Shown piece by piece: positions 1 to 6,583 of a stretch of DNA of 17,205 nucleotides. The position numbers and the translations under genes were made by a program. The first letter of the stretch is position 1. Each line of letters opens with the position of its first letter. The DNA comes from Sporomusaceae bacterium UBA1887 (GTDB taxonomy: Bacteria > Bacillota > Negativicutes > Sporomusales > DSM-15969). The DNA lies in assembly GCA_002337925.1 (NCBI GenBank), contig DDHB01000077.1, forward strand, positions 1 to 17,205, given 5' to 3'. Under the pieces are notes generated by a model, which did no database searches, had not been told where the DNA came from, and worked only from the letters and a program-made list of their open reading frames with translations.

Positions 1-195
1 AAAGTCGGCATACTTTGCGATATTACGGGTATATTTAAAGACCTCAGTATGAATATCAGCAGTTTGGTCAGCTATCCCCTGGAAGATGGATCTTATGAAC
101 TGGTAATTCGTGCCCAAGTAGATAATAGTGAAGCGCTGGTAGAACGCCTTTCTTCTGCCGGCTATCCCGTAAAACATATTACGCAAATTAGTTAA
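1..195 (+). CDS. C-terminal part of an ACT-domain protein (partial)
   Basis: Frame 1 is open from the first base to a TAA at 193-195, giving 64 residues with no start in the window. The residues show an ACT-like ligand-binding pattern: a hydrophobic strand leading into a D-I-T-G-I-F turn, a helix, the strand pair SSLVSYP and SYELVIRAQV, then a closing helix and a short strand before the stop. The D-I-T-G-I-F-K-D-L-S-M-N-I-S segment resembles the ACT domain at the end of CBS-ACT proteins, which sense small metabolites. CBS domains, if present, would lie upstream of the window. Family membership at the ACT level is fairly safe. The full architecture is an inference. Confidence 0.6.
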   Translation, partial: KVGILCDITGIFKDLSMNISSLVSYPLEDGSYELVIRAQVDNSEALVERLSSAGYPVKHITQIS

Positions 196-205
196 GGCAT
201 TTAAT

Positions 206-234
206 TTTACACATTTTCCCCGCTGTGGTAATAT
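206..234 (+). promoter_or_regulatory. Candidate sigma-A promoter of the NiCo riboswitch/CDF unit
   Basis: TTTACA at 206-211 and TAATAT at 229-234 are separated by 17 bases. Initiation about seven bases downstream would fall near 241, exactly where the riboswitch aptamer begins. An overlapping TATAAT at 232-237 gives a worse spacing of 20. Read by eye only. Confidence 0.45.
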
Positions 235-240
235 AATATA

Positions 241-307
241 ACAGGATCAGGCAACCGAACTTTTCGGTGTAGCCGGGCTGAATGCAGCAGGAAAACCTGC
301 GGGACCT
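241..307 (+). ncRNA. NiCo (czcD-type) transition-metal riboswitch aptamer
   Basis: The segment carries the conserved landmarks of NiCo RNAs in order: CAGGCAA (248-254), a hairpin ACCGAA/TTCGGT (254-259 with 263-268), the AGCCGGGCTG block (271-280) at the junction, a short stem GCTG/CAGC (277-280 with 285-288), a stem around AGGAAAACCT (289-298), and GGGAC (301-305) closing the junction. The outer P1 stem looks weak here (GG with CC, plus TAA with TTA around a two-base bulge). The family binds Co(II)/Ni(II) cooperatively, and Fe(II) has been proposed as a physiological ligand. It lies 124 bases upstream of a cation-diffusion-facilitator gene, the classic partner. The match is from memory of the consensus. 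Confidence 0.85.
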
Positions 308-330
308 TAGGGGACCGCAGGTTTATTTTG
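293..330 (+). terminator. Riboswitch expression platform: intrinsic terminator
   Basis: AAACCTGCGG (293-302) pairs perfectly with CCGCAGGTTT (315-324) and is followed by the short T-rich run ATTTTG. The left arm includes CCTGC and GGGAC bases that the aptamer needs for its last stem and junction. Metal-bound aptamer and terminator therefore cannot form together. This predicts an ON switch in which ligand prevents termination, as known for this class. Confidence 0.8.
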
Positions 331-430
331 CTTGTCCGGCGGCTGAAAATGCAGTTTGGCTGTCTGCAGTAACGGTTATACTGATACTGATGAAAAGTCA
401 GTTTCAATTTTTTATGGGGGGACTATTTGC

Positions 431-1348
431 TTGGAATCATATAATCAATTGAAACAGAGTACAGCTCGGTTATCGGTTATTTCTAATTCCCTGCTGGTTA
501 TTTTAAAGCTGGCCGTTGGGTTATTAACTGGTGCGGTGAGTATAGTGTCTGAAGCCGCTCATTCGGGTGTTGATCTGATTGCAGCGCTAATTGCTTTCTA
601 TGCAGTCAAAAAATCCAGTAAGCCACCGGATGAGGATCATGCCTATGGACATGGTAAATATGAGAATTTGTCGGCAGCAATTGAAGCATTCTTGATTATT
701 CTAGCTGCACTGTGGATTGTCTATGAGGCTGTTTCTAAGTTACAGTCACCACAGGCACCGGAAATGCTGGAGTATGGTATTGCCGTAATGATTATCTCAA
801 TTGCTGTTAACTACTATGTGTCAGGTAAGCTGTTGGCAGTAGCGAAAGAGACTGAATCGCATGCTCTGGAAGCAGATGCTTTGCATTTGCGAGCCGACAT
901 TTGGACTTCAGTGGGAGTATTAGCAGGGTTAAGTATTATTAAGGTAACCGGGCTAGTTTGGCTCGATCCGATCATTGCCATAGCCGTCTCCGTTATAGTT
1001 TTCAAAGCCGGTTATGAAATGACCCGCAAGAGCTTATATGAGCTAACGGATGTGAGCTTACCAGAAGAAGAAGAGGAATTAATTAGAGAAATACTGAATA
1101 GTCACCCTGATGTCATCAATTTCCACCAATTGCGCACGCGCCGTTCAGGGAGCCGCCGGCTGATTGACGTTCATTTGGTGCTTAACAAAAATATGCATCT
1201 TAATAAAGCTCACGCCATTTGTGATCAATTGGAAGCAATAATAACAGTTGAATTAGGAAACTGTGATGTAGTAATTCATATTGAGCCATGCGACTATCAT
1301 GAGGATCTGGGATACTGTCCCATTGATGGCAGCGAGGCAAATAAATAA
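431..1348 (+). CDS. Cation diffusion facilitator (CDF) metal exporter
   Basis: This is a 305-residue membrane antiporter expected to export divalent metal ions in exchange for protons. The N-terminal two thirds hold about six hydrophobic helices. The transport-site residues are visible as H44 and D48 in TM2 (AAHSGVD) and H152 and D156 in TM5 (HLRAD), so the site is HD-HD where E. coli YiiP has DD-HD. H70 and H74 lie in HAYGHGKYE between TM2 and TM3. The last ~90 residues form the cytoplasmic dimerisation domain. I chose the TTG at 431 because GGGGGGA at 416-422 is a well-spaced ribosome site. An ATG at 356 would run through the leader and has no such site. The NiCo riboswitch upstream points to Co/Ni/Fe rather than zinc control. 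The stop lies within the shared terminator hairpin. Confidence 0.93.
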   Translation: MESYNQLKQSTARLSVISNSLLVILKLAVGLLTGAVSIVSEAAHSGVDLIAALIAFYAVKKSSKPPDEDHAYGHGKYENLSAAIEAFLIILAALWIVYEAVSKLQSPQAPEMLEYGIAVMIISIAVNYYVSGKLLAVAKETESHALEADALHLRADIWTSVGVLAGLSIIKVTGLVWLDPIIAIAVSVIVFKAGYEMTRKSLYELTDVSLPEEEEELIREILNSHPDVINFHQLRTRRSGSRRLIDVHLVLNKNMHLNKAHAICDQLEAIITVELGNCDVVIHIEPCDYHEDLGYCPIDGSEANK

Positions 1349-1379
1349 GCATGAGCGTTTACGCTCATGCTTATTTATT
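1340..1379. terminator. Bidirectional terminator between convergent genes
   Basis: A perfect 18-bp inverted repeat, 1340-1357 with 1362-1379, has a four-base TTTA loop. Both arms are A/T-rich at the outside, giving U tracts on both strands. The stop codons of the CDF gene (1346-1348) and of the minus-strand gene (1371-1373) both sit inside the stem. Confidence 0.9.
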
Positions 1380-2237
1380 CTTTTTATCCCGGTTATTCCT
1401 TTTTGGCTGCCCATAGGGATCATCAATGTGCTTTAACCGGACGCGACTGGGGCGGGGCATATGAGTCTCGGTTTTTAGTTCATTTAAAATAGATTCGTTT
1501 TCCTCAGAGGCTTTTGCAGCAATGGCGGCTGCAATTGCTGCAGTTGAAGGCTGCGGAGTTTGACCGTTTTGTGCGGTGACTTCATTAGGAAGAGGATTAG
1601 ATAAGAAGCCGGTTTGTGTAAGATTGCTAATGATTTTCGTCTCTACTACTTCGGCGATATCACTGTCGACTGGCAGAGCGGTCTCATCAGGCGATGGGGT
1701 TGTTGGCGGTGAAGGCGGCGTTCCGGGAGGGGCAGGGGGTTTAGGGCATATCACCGGACGATCAGGCAGGCAGTATTGATCGCCGCAGAAACAGCCCTGG
1801 AGACGTCTAAGAGCTGCCAGACCAACAACTTCTTCGGCGGTGCGGCAAGGGACATCCTGGCCATCTAAGCAGGTAATAAGGTAGCGGACCAGGTCGACAG
1901 GGCCACAGGTTACGCGCAGTAATTCAGAGCTAAATACAATTTTACAGCACAATAATTCCAGTAATACGTCAAGCAGCATGCCGGCGTTATCGTAGCGCCG
2001 CACTGCCCGTTCAAACACATCAGGACAAACATTCGGTGTACGGTTAATTTCCTCGGCTGCTCCTACAAGCAAGCGGTAAGAGCTGACAAGGCTGTTGAAA
2101 TTGGGAAGGACGGCGTTAACGTCAGCAAGGATTAAATCAATGATTGCCAGTGGTGCGAGGTCTGTAGTGGTAGTCGAGGTTGTCGTAGCGGTTGTATCGG
2201 TATTAACTGTCTGAGAAGTAGTAGTACTAATGGGCAT
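1371..2237 (-). CDS. Unrecognised cysteine-rich, Thr/Pro-rich protein
   Basis: I do not recognise this 288-residue protein. Residues 1-26 are almost all Thr/Ser. Residues ~27-160 look globular, with helical hydrophobic segments and ten cysteines (71, 97, 98, 111, 123, 131, 149, 151, 156, 164), including a CC pair and a C-F-C-G-D-Q-Y-C cluster. Residues ~165-183 are a proline-rich linker. A low-complexity Ala stretch follows, and the end is basic (RNNRDKKNK). No signal peptide or membrane helix is evident. I start at the ATG at 2237 because GAGGTG lies six bases upstream. A GTG three codons earlier (2246) is itself part of that ribosome site. Composition and the upstream CATATAATA box are compatible with a spore-coat or other cross-linked surface protein, but that is speculation. 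Confidence 0.75.
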   Translation of the reverse strand: MPISTTTSQTVNTDTTATTTSTTTTDLAPLAIIDLILADVNAVLPNFNSLVSSYRLLVGAAEEINRTPNVCPDVFERAVRRYDNAGMLLDVLLELLCCKIVFSSELLRVTCGPVDLVRYLITCLDGQDVPCRTAEEVVGLAALRRLQGCFCGDQYCLPDRPVICPKPPAPPGTPPSPPTTPSPDETALPVDSDIAEVVETKIISNLTQTGFLSNPLPNEVTAQNGQTPQPSTAAIAAAIAAKASEENESILNELKTETHMPRPSRVRLKHIDDPYGQPKRNNRDKKNK

Positions 2238-2264
2238 GTCAAACACCTCGCTTGTTTGCTACGC

Positions 2265-2273
2265 TATTATATG
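2265..2273 (-). promoter_or_regulatory. Candidate -10 element of the cysteine-rich gene
   Basis: Read on the minus strand, CATATAATA lies 28 bases upstream of the chosen ATG. It contains a perfect TATAAT but no TTGACA-like box at 17 bases. It also fits the CATAnnnTA pattern of the mother-cell sporulation sigma factors (SigE/SigK). The two readings cannot be separated by eye. Confidence 0.35.
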
Positions 2274-2408
2274 CAGACCTGCCGCTTTTGGCTTATGATA
2301 AAAAGTAGTATTCAGAAAAGGATTTTTATATCAGGAAGTATAAATTAAAGAACAGCAAGGTAATAACTAGTACTGCTAACTATGCCGTTTTCATAAGGAG
2401 GTATGACG

Positions 2409-3440
2409 ATGGACGTAAAATTAACCCAGTATGCAGCTAATGGCGGTTGTGCCTGCAAAATTGGCCCCAATGCCCTATCGGGGGTGCTCCACCAATTGAA
2501 GCTTCCCCGTGATCCAAGATTACTTGTAGGTATAGATACGTCTGATGATGCCGGAGTATATAAGCTGAATGAAACAACAGCGCTTATTCAGACACTGGAT
2601 TTTTTTAGTCCTGTCGTTGATGATCCTTATTTGTTTGGCCAAATAGCAGCAGCAAACAGTCTAAGTGATGTATACGCAATGGGTGGCAAACCGCTGACTG
2701 CTATGAATATTGTGGCTTTTCCCCTTACTATCCTTGACGGAAGTATATTGCTTGAAATTTTAAAAGGCGGACTTGATAAAGTCACTGAGGCAGGCGCAAT
2801 TATTGTCGGTGGACACAGTATATACGATAAAGAACCTAAATATGGACTAAGTGTTACGGGGACGGTGCACCCTGATGCCGTTTTGACAAATGCAGCAGCA
2901 GTTCCCGGGGATGTGCTTATTTTATCGAAGTCCTTGGGGACAGGCATACTGGCAACAGCCGCCAGGGCGGAGCTGTTTTCAACAGGTGTGGAAGCAGCTA
3001 AGCAAAGTATGATCACGCTGAATAAAAAAACAGCAGAATGTATGAAGCATTTCCGGATACACGCCTGTACGGATGTGACCGGCTTTGGCCTATTAGGCCA
3101 TTTATATGAGATGGCTTCTGGCAGCGGAGTACAGGCGGAAATTAATAGTTCAGCCTTGCCTCTATTACCAGAGGCATTAGAGGCAGCTACTATGGGGTTA
3201 GTGCCGGCAGGTGCCTACAGCAATCGCGATTATTTAAAGTCTGTGAGATTTTCCTCTTCCGTACCCGAGAACATGCAGGATCTATGCTTTGATCCGCAGA
3301 CATCGGGAGGGTTGCTGATGAGTGTTCCGGAAAGCCAGGCAGCGCAGTTATTGGCGGCGCTCCATGCAGCCGGAGTGGAAGCAGCTGCAATTATTGGCAA
3401 AATGACAGCAGAAGGAAAGGGTGAGATATATGTCTATTAA
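2409..3440 (+). CDS. selD: Selenophosphate synthetase (selenide, water dikinase)
   Basis: SelD makes selenophosphate from selenide and ATP, the donor for selenocysteine and selenium-modified tRNA. The 343-residue protein has the glycine-rich catalytic loop GGCACKIGP with C14, C16 and K17, aligning with C17 and K20 of E. coli SelD, so this is the Cys and not the Sec form. Other marks are LLVGIDTSDDAGVY, the QTLDFFSPVVDDPY segment, the IVGGHSI strand and the C-terminal FDPQTSGGLL motif. The start is the ATG at 2409, six bases after AGGAGGT. The ATG at 2403 abuts that site. It heads a run of five co-directional genes and its 3' end overlaps yedF by 11 bases. SelA, SelB and tRNA-Sec are not in the window. 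Confidence 0.97.
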   Translation: MDVKLTQYAANGGCACKIGPNALSGVLHQLKLPRDPRLLVGIDTSDDAGVYKLNETTALIQTLDFFSPVVDDPYLFGQIAAANSLSDVYAMGGKPLTAMNIVAFPLTILDGSILLEILKGGLDKVTEAGAIIVGGHSIYDKEPKYGLSVTGTVHPDAVLTNAAAVPGDVLILSKSLGTGILATAARAELFSTGVEAAKQSMITLNKKTAECMKHFRIHACTDVTGFGLLGHLYEMASGSGVQAEINSSALPLLPEALEAATMGLVPAGAYSNRDYLKSVRFSSSVPENMQDLCFDPQTSGGLLMSVPESQAAQLLAALHAAGVEAAAIIGKMTAEGKGEIYVY

Positions 3441-4026
3441 TGTAGATGCCCGTGGGTTGAACTGCCCTCAGCCGGTTATTGCGACAAAGAAAGCATTAGA
3501 TACGATTGCGGAAGGTGTAATTACTACAATTGTCGATAATGCTGTCAGTAAGGAAAATGTTGTGAAGTTTGCCAAAGCAAACTCGTGTGATGTTACTGTA
3601 GCCGAAAAAGGTGACCATTTTTATATTACCATTACTAAAGGAGCAGCTAATGGACTTTCGCTGCCGGTTGTGACTTTTCCGGAAGACCTAGGGAGGACCC
3701 ATGTTTTCCTCATAACCCAGAATACTTTTGGACATGGCAGCAGTGAATTGGGTACAATTCTAATAAAATCATTCTTTTTTACCATGGTAGAAAAGGAGCC
3801 GCTGCCGAAAACTGTGCTTTTTGCCAATAGCGGAGTGAAGCTGACAGTAGAGGGATCTCCCGTGCTTGACCATTTACAGGCACTTGCAGCGCGGGGCGTA
3901 GAGATTCTCTCCTGTGGCACTTGTTTGGATTATTATCAGTTAAAGGAGCAGCTCGCGGTAGGCGGCATAACCAATATGTATACGATCATGGATGAAATTA
4001 CTGCTCATAAGGCTGTTACATTGTGA
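3430..4026 (+). CDS. yedF: Selenium metabolism protein YedF (TusA-like plus DsrE-like)
   Basis: The 198-residue protein has two parts. Residues ~1-75 are a TusA/SirA-like domain with the signature NCPQPV, in which C12 is the expected sulfur or selenium acceptor. Residues ~85-198 are a DsrE/F-like domain, with the internal sequence SCGTCLDYYQ supplying further cysteines. This is the architecture of the YedF proteins that co-occur with selD. Direct overlap with selD supports translational coupling and a role in selenium delivery, which remains inferred for the family. I start at ATG 3430, preceded by AAGGGTGAG. A GTG at 3421 lies within that ribosome site. Confidence 0.92.
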   Translation: MSINVDARGLNCPQPVIATKKALDTIAEGVITTIVDNAVSKENVVKFAKANSCDVTVAEKGDHFYITITKGAANGLSLPVVTFPEDLGRTHVFLITQNTFGHGSSELGTILIKSFFFTMVEKEPLPKTVLFANSGVKLTVEGSPVLDHLQALAARGVEILSCGTCLDYYQLKEQLAVGGITNMYTIMDEITAHKAVTL

Positions 4027-4027
4027 G

Positions 4028-4315
4028 ATGATGGTTATTTATCCACAATATGATCGGCTATTGTCTTTTGCGTCCATCCATCATGCAATTCGAGCCGAGA
4101 AGGTTCTTAATGAGGGCTGCATACCGGTGGCGGCTGCTCCGACTCCGCGGGAAGTGGATATTAGCTGTGGACAATGCCTGCTCTTTTCAGCTGCGAACGA
4201 GCAAATTCTCATGGATGTGCTAAATGGCAATTCTATCTGCTGGTCAAAACTGTTTCAAAGGGATGTACAGTCGAAAAGCTATCAGCTAATAATGGAATAC
4301 AATCATACAAAATAG
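4028..4315 (+). CDS. DUF3343 putative Se/S carrier-like protein
   Basis: This small soluble protein (~95 residues) begins with ATGATG at 4028/4031, immediately after the yedF stop. The IRAEKVL segment, the PTPREVDISCGQCL core and the following helix match the DUF3343 pattern, described as a putative Se/S carrier-like family. The C-G-Q-C pair could carry a persulfide or selenosulfide. Position behind selD and yedF agrees with selenium handling. The ribosome site is weak, with AAGG lying about 16 bases upstream, so translation probably depends on coupling to yedF. An in-frame ATG at 3992 would begin inside yedF and is less likely. Confidence 0.85.
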   Translation: MMVIYPQYDRLLSFASIHHAIRAEKVLNEGCIPVAAAPTPREVDISCGQCLLFSAANEQILMDVLNGNSICWSKLFQRDVQSKSYQLIMEYNHTK

Positions 4316-4339
4316 TGAAAATGGTGTATGGAGGTTAAA

Positions 4340-5155
4340 GTGGGATTGACGGAATTTCTGACACCGGAGTTCTGGTTTCATGCTGCCGGTAAAATAATGC
4401 GCATTTTATTTATTCTTACGGCAGCAGTAGTGGTACAGCGCATACTTGGCGCTGTAGTAGAGCGGTTTTTCTTTGTTGGCGGTGGTATAGCTGCACTTCA
4501 TTTTGAAGAAAAACGGGCAAGAACGCTTACGGAATTATTAAAGACATTAATTCGATATTTACTGTATTTCATTGCATTAGTGCTTGTGCTATCCGAGTTT
4601 CAGGTTGATACAACCTCACTTATTGCCGGTGCGGGTGTTGTAGGCTTAGCGTTGGGTGTTGGTGCACAAAGCTTAATTAAAGACTTTATTACCGGCTTCT
4701 TTATCATACTAGAGGATCAGTATGCTATGGGTGATTATATTGTCAGCGGAGATCAGGCCGGTACCGTCGAAGAAATTGGGTTTCGTGTTACCAAGCTGCG
4801 TGACGCCAAAGGGGTACTGCATATTATCCCCAACGGCAGTATCGTGAAGGTAAGTAATCATACGCGCGGTCCTATGCAGGCAGTAGTTAATATTCCCGTA
4901 GCGCAGGAAGCCGACATTGATCAGGTGCTGATGTTGTTGGAACAGGCTTGCAGCGAAGTACAAGGTATGTTGGAAATAGTGGAAGGGCCCAAAGTGGTAG
5001 GAATTGTGGAATTGCGGGCTGCAGAAGTGGTTGTCCGGATTACGGCTAAAACGATACCACTAGAGCAGGCTAAGGTTGAGACGGCCCTTCGCTATCAAGT
5101 TAAGAGGTTGTTTACAGAGGCTCATATTCCAATTCCGGCAGCGGTACGAGCTTAA
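4340..5155 (+). CDS. Small-conductance mechanosensitive ion channel (MscS family)
   Basis: This 271-residue inner-membrane channel should open under membrane tension to release solutes on osmotic downshock. About three hydrophobic helices precede residue ~125. The pore helix is recognisable as the Gly/Ala-rich stretch GAGVVGLALGVGAQSLIKDF. The MscS beta domain follows with GTVEEIGFRVTKLRD and IPNGSIVKVSN, then the cytoplasmic alpha/beta portion. I chose the GTG at 4340 because GGAGG (4330-4334) lies five bases upstream. The ATG at 4328 overlaps that site. The gap from the DUF3343 gene is only 24 bases and DUF951 follows after 16, so it is probably co-transcribed with the selenium genes without an obvious functional link. 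Confidence 0.92.
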   Translation: MGLTEFLTPEFWFHAAGKIMRILFILTAAVVVQRILGAVVERFFFVGGGIAALHFEEKRARTLTELLKTLIRYLLYFIALVLVLSEFQVDTTSLIAGAGVVGLALGVGAQSLIKDFITGFFIILEDQYAMGDYIVSGDQAGTVEEIGFRVTKLRDAKGVLHIIPNGSIVKVSNHTRGPMQAVVNIPVAQEADIDQVLMLLEQACSEVQGMLEIVEGPKVVGIVELRAAEVVVRITAKTIPLEQAKVETALRYQVKRLFTEAHIPIPAAVRA

Positions 5156-5171
5156 ATAGGAGGTTGCTCAT

Positions 5172-5375
5172 ATGGTTATTCGCTATCAAATCGGTGATAT
5201 TGTAAAAATGAAGAAACCTCATCCCTGCGGATCGGATCGCTGGGAAATTACGCGCACTGGAATGGATTTCGGACTTAAATGTCTGGGCTGTGGACGGCGG
5301 GTAATGGTTCCACGGCCTAAATTTGAAAAAGGGGTTAAAACGATTTTAGAAAGCAAGGAAGTCCAGTCTGAGTAA
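5172..5375 (+). CDS. DUF951 small zinc-ribbon-like protein
   Basis: This 67-residue soluble protein matches the DUF951 (YyzM-like) family. It begins with an IGDIVKMKKPHPCGSDRWEI strand pair and then has a C-L-G-C-G-R-R motif, which with the earlier HPCG can form a small metal site. Molecular function is unknown. The start is the ATG at 5172 after AGGAGG (5158-5163). In Bacillus subtilis yyzM lies beside ychF-rpsF-ssb-rpsR (from memory). Here ychF is more than 5 kb downstream, so an intervening block separates genes that are usually close. Confidence 0.88.
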   Translation: MVIRYQIGDIVKMKKPHPCGSDRWEITRTGMDFGLKCLGCGRRVMVPRPKFEKGVKTILESKEVQSE

Positions 5376-5393
5376 TTGCAATTTATAGTTATG

Positions 5394-5430
5394 AGAGCCA
5401 ATCCTTAAAAGCTGGGATTGGTTCTTTCTT
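5394..5430 (+). terminator. Intrinsic terminator of the selD-DUF951 operon
   Basis: An 11-bp stem, 5394-5404 with 5415-5425, includes one G-T pair and has a ten-base loop. The run TTCTTTCTT follows. It lies 18 bases after the DUF951 stop. Confidence 0.85.
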
Positions 5431-5591
5431 TGCAACGGAGAGGAATCAAAACAATGCTGTCGAAATATTCATATATCAATAGCAAGTTTACGTCTATACA
5501 TGGCTATTCGATTTAAGAAAAAGTTTTTTTGGTTAATGTGAAAAAAATAACAATGTTAATGGAATTGATGAAGTATATCTTGAGGTGAAGT

Positions 5592-6368
5592 ATGAAACTG
5601 ATTATTAGTGCGATAACGTGGGAGTCGCTGCTCCAATCGGGTATGAAGCAGTGGGAACTGATTGAACTGGCTAAAAAACTTGGCTGTCAAGGCGTGGAGT
5701 TCCGTCAATACTGGAAGGATATTGAGGTTGAAGTTCCCCATATCCGGGCTCTGCTTGCTGAAGAGCAAATGGTTTGTACTTATGCCTGTAATGAGGGATT
5801 ACTGGCACCAACCCGTGAGTCTACGGAGCAATCTTTAAGATTGATCACTAATCACATTGGAGTAGCCTGCAGCCTGGGTGCCAAAGTGCTGCGTATTAAT
5901 ATTGCAGCAGGGCTTTTTAATGAAGAGTTTATTAATGCTTCCTGGTGGCACCAAGCGGTAACAGGAGTTATGGCTGAGGCTTCTGCCCAAAAAATGCTGA
6001 TAGTAGTCGAAAATGGCCCTGATCAGCATAAAAGTAAAATTCAACTAGTACAAAAATTGCTAAAAGCGGTAAACTCACCTTGGCTAAAGCTTACCTACGA
6101 TACAGGTAACTGGATCTATGCAGGTGAGGTGCCGGAAGAGGCGCTTACAGTCCTGGAAAATGAAATTGGTTATGTCCATTTAAAAGATATTGTAGAAAAA
6201 CCTGACGGCAGCCGCGGTCACAGTTATTTAGGAACCGGACTGGTCGATGTGCGCGGTTTAGCCCGCAAGATCATCGCAGGCGGCTACCAGGGACTATTGG
6301 CACTTGAGTTTCCTGGTGGTGAGGACCCAATTTTCAGGGTAAAGCATAGCATACAATATTTAGCATAA
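5592..6368 (+). CDS. Xylose-isomerase-like TIM-barrel protein (sugar phosphate isomerase/epimerase family)
   Basis: This 258-residue soluble TIM barrel belongs to the AP endonuclease 2/xylose isomerase-like superfamily, which includes sugar isomerases, epimerases and inosose dehydratases. The four usual metal-ligand positions are visible: E140 (VVENG), D170 (TYDTGNW), H196 (YVHLKD) and E239 (LALEFPGG). The R-G-H at 208-210 and the GTGLVD loop also fit the family. The substrate cannot be told from sequence. The start is the ATG at 5592 with GAGGTGA just upstream. It is flanked by a terminator before and a new promoter after, so it appears to be a single-gene unit. The 160-base leader is A/T-rich with no fold I could identify. 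Confidence 0.85.
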   Translation: MKLIISAITWESLLQSGMKQWELIELAKKLGCQGVEFRQYWKDIEVEVPHIRALLAEEQMVCTYACNEGLLAPTRESTEQSLRLITNHIGVACSLGAKVLRINIAAGLFNEEFINASWWHQAVTGVMAEASAQKMLIVVENGPDQHKSKIQLVQKLLKAVNSPWLKLTYDTGNWIYAGEVPEEALTVLENEIGYVHLKDIVEKPDGSRGHSYLGTGLVDVRGLARKIIAGGYQGLLALEFPGGEDPIFRVKHSIQYLA

Positions 6369-6376
6369 GGTTGCTA

Positions 6377-6406
6377 TTGACTAGTCACAGGAGCTCCTTT
6401 TATAAT
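6377..6406 (+). promoter_or_regulatory. Sigma-A promoter upstream of the ZTP riboswitch
   Basis: TTGACT at 6377-6382 and a perfect TATAAT at 6401-6406 are 18 bases apart. It lies just after the isomerase-like gene and about 25 bases before the riboswitch P1 stem. Confidence 0.75.
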
Positions 6407-6430
6407 AGGAGAAGAACAATTGCATTTCAA

Positions 6431-6501
6431 CCGGTACAGGACTGGCGGATCAGTGGATTAACCACGTGGACTGTATTCGGTAAAAGCCGACCGCCTGGGC
6501 A
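6431..6501 (+). ncRNA. ZTP (pfl-type) riboswitch
   Basis: The RNA shows the diagnostic ZTP/ZMP layout. P1 is CCGGTACAG (6431-6439) with CTGTATTCGG (6471-6480), nine pairs around a bulged T. It encloses the conserved ACTGGCG (6441-6447) and a P2 hairpin, GTGG (6453-6456) with CCAC (6462-6465). A linker leads to the hallmark CCGCCTGGGCA (6491-6501), whose CCGCC can pair with GGCGG (6444-6448) as the pseudoknot. The class senses the purine intermediates ZMP/ZTP, which build up when 10-formyl-tetrahydrofolate is short. It was originally named for its association with pfl genes, and here it precedes pflB. Formate made by PFL feeds one-carbon folate synthesis, so the logic is coherent. Confidence 0.93.
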
Positions 6502-6530
6502 AAGCTAATTACTTTACCCAGGCGGTTTTC
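6490..6530 (+). terminator. ZTP riboswitch terminator (expression platform)
   Basis: ACCGCCTGGG (6490-6499) pairs perfectly with CCCAGGCGGT (6517-6526), extended by AAAG/CTTT after one mismatch, and TTTT follows. The left arm is the same conserved segment that makes the riboswitch pseudoknot, so ligand binding should block the terminator and turn pflB on. Confidence 0.92.
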
Positions 6531-6547
6531 TATTTGTAAAAACACTA

Positions 6548-6582
6548 TACATAATAATGATAATCAATATCGTTATTATGTA
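6548..6582. promoter_or_regulatory. Fur-box-like 35-bp palindrome upstream of pflB
   Basis: The arms 6548-6561 and 6569-6582 are inverted repeats with one mismatch around a seven-base centre. The middle reads TGATAATCAATATCG, close to the 7-1-7 Fur-box pattern TGATAATnATTATCA. It ends one base before a possible -35 box. A regulator-binding site (Fur or a relative) is more likely than a terminator because no T tract follows. Which regulator binds is inference. Confidence 0.5.
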
Positions 6583-6583
6583 T

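Noticed and set aside
356..430. ATG start 25 codons upstream in the CDF frame
   Set aside because: No ribosome site. The extra residues are unlike a CDF N-terminus and overlap the riboswitch-leader region.
2409..2470. Possible selenocysteine version of SelD
   Set aside because: Both catalytic-loop positions are ordinary TGC/TGT cysteine codons, and no in-frame TGA is present.
5454..5516. A 20-residue open frame with GGAGAGG upstream, before the TIM-barrel gene
   Set aside because: Very short, with a ribosome site spaced too far away, and no leader-peptide pattern or attenuator fold nearby.
6548..6582. The AT-rich palindrome before pflB as a second terminator
   Set aside because: The stem is almost all A/T and no T tract follows it. 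Operator-like symmetry explains it better.
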